From Bacteroidota bacterium (GTDB taxonomy: Bacteria > Bacteroidota > Bacteroidia > Chitinophagales > Chitinophagaceae), in contig JAEWKC010000031.1 in assembly GCA_023386235.1 (NCBI GenBank), forward strand, positions 1 to 25,735: 25,735 nt of DNA, in the 5' to 3' direction. The notes beneath the pieces are model-generated. The model did no database searches. It was given only the letters and a program-made list of their open reading frames with translations, and had not been told where the DNA came from. Made by a program: the position numbers and the translations under genes. Of this stretch, positions 25,351 through 25,735 are shown piece after piece (the first letter of the stretch is position 1; each line of letters opens with the position of its first letter).

Positions 25351-25735
25351 ACCTGAGTTCGGGTTAAGAAAACTGCGACAATAGGAATAAAATGAAGAAA
25401 AGTGGAATGATGTTTGATGCATAAGTTGTTGATAACCAAACAAATATATCAAATGAATCAGCCGCTTTTCAAAGACAAAGTTACACAAATTTTTGTTTCC
25501 GTAGATGATTTTTGTCTCAATTTTGAAAATCCCATTAAAGAGTTACTCCTGCAAGAGGATTCCGGTGTAAAACGTCGCAACAGAAAGGCCTCACTTTGCG
25601 ATAGTGAAATTATCTCCATTTTAATCGCTTTTCATAGTGGCGGCTTTGCCAATTTTAAATTTTTCTATACGCAGTATGTGTGTGTACATCTCCGGAAAGA
25701 GTTCCGAACATTGGTTTCTTACAATCGTTTTATAG
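25351..25735 (+). mobile_element. IS982-family insertion sequence, left part only
   Basis: ACCTGAGTTCGGGTTAAG at 25351-25368 looks like the terminal inverted repeat of an IS982-family element and lies about 100 bases before the transposase start, a usual distance. The right end and the target duplication lie outside the window, so exact limits cannot be fixed. Confidence 0.6.
25453..25735 (+). CDS. IS982-family transposase, N-terminal part (cut by window end)
   Basis: ATG at 25453 opens a frame still open at the last base, giving 94 residues. The start reads MNQPLFKDKVTQIFVSVDDF, followed by KRRNRKASLCDSEIISILI, AFHSGGFANFKFFYTQYV and LRKEFRTLVSYNRFI. The set RNRK-x-x-L-x-DSE, FHxGGFxNFKxFYxxYV and LVSYNRF is the characteristic N-terminal region of IS982-family transposases, ahead of the DDE catalytic domain, which is not in view. 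The likely function is cut-and-paste transposition of its own element. Whether the copy is intact cannot be judged. Confidence 0.88.
   Translation, partial: MNQPLFKDKVTQIFVSVDDFCLNFENPIKELLLQEDSGVKRRNRKASLCDSEIISILIAFHSGGFANFKFFYTQYVCVHLRKEFRTLVSYNRFI

Overview
The window looks like a chromosomal segment of a Bacteroidota bacterium, probably in or near the Chitinophagaceae. This rests on the AT-rich sequence, the near absence of Shine-Dalgarno sites, several TAnnTTTG-type -7 boxes, a beta-propeller/Y_Y_Y sensor kinase, SPII lipoproteins and an IS982-family insertion sequence. The placement is inferred from gene style, since there is no rRNA or marker gene. No tRNA, rRNA or CRISPR array was seen.

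Positions 1-15.8 kb are an exopolysaccharide (EPS) or capsule locus of Wzx/Wzy type. The plus strand (1-7618) carries a compact run: the C-terminal part of a Wzz/Wzc-like copolymerase with a degenerate ATP site, a Wzy/ligase-like polymerase, a 30-residue membrane peptide, a left-handed beta-helix acyltransferase and four glycosyltransferases. A minus-strand run (12797 down to 7627) converges on it and carries a GH39-like hydrolase lipoprotein, a polysaccharide deacetylase-like lipoprotein, an unassigned GT-B-like protein and a Wzx-type flippase. A plus-strand Sfp-type phosphopantetheinyl transferase (12934-13683) and two minus-strand GT2 glycosyltransferases (15814 down to 13689) follow. Together these can build, acylate, flip, polymerise and trim or deacetylate a polysaccharide. 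The initiating sugar-phosphate transferase and the outer-membrane export protein are not in view and probably lie upstream.

Positions 16.0-19.8 kb hold a NarL-type response regulator and a large periplasmic beta-propeller histidine kinase, transcribed away from the EPS genes. The intergenic region between them and the EPS genes contains a perfect 16-bp palindrome and further copies of its half-site. The same half-site recurs in front of the phosphopantetheinyl transferase, making it a candidate operator for the locus.

Positions 19.8-24.9 kb are housekeeping or stress-type genes: a YetF/DUF421 membrane protein with a C-terminal Cys4 cluster, a SERCA-like Ca2+ P-type ATPase, a VOC protein, a GNAT acetyltransferase and a DUF1801 protein. 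The DUF1801 frame is broken by one base at an A7 run, and its conserved C-terminus continues in the -1 frame. A convergent 48-residue membrane protein follows. The window ends inside an IS982-family element whose left end lies near 25351.
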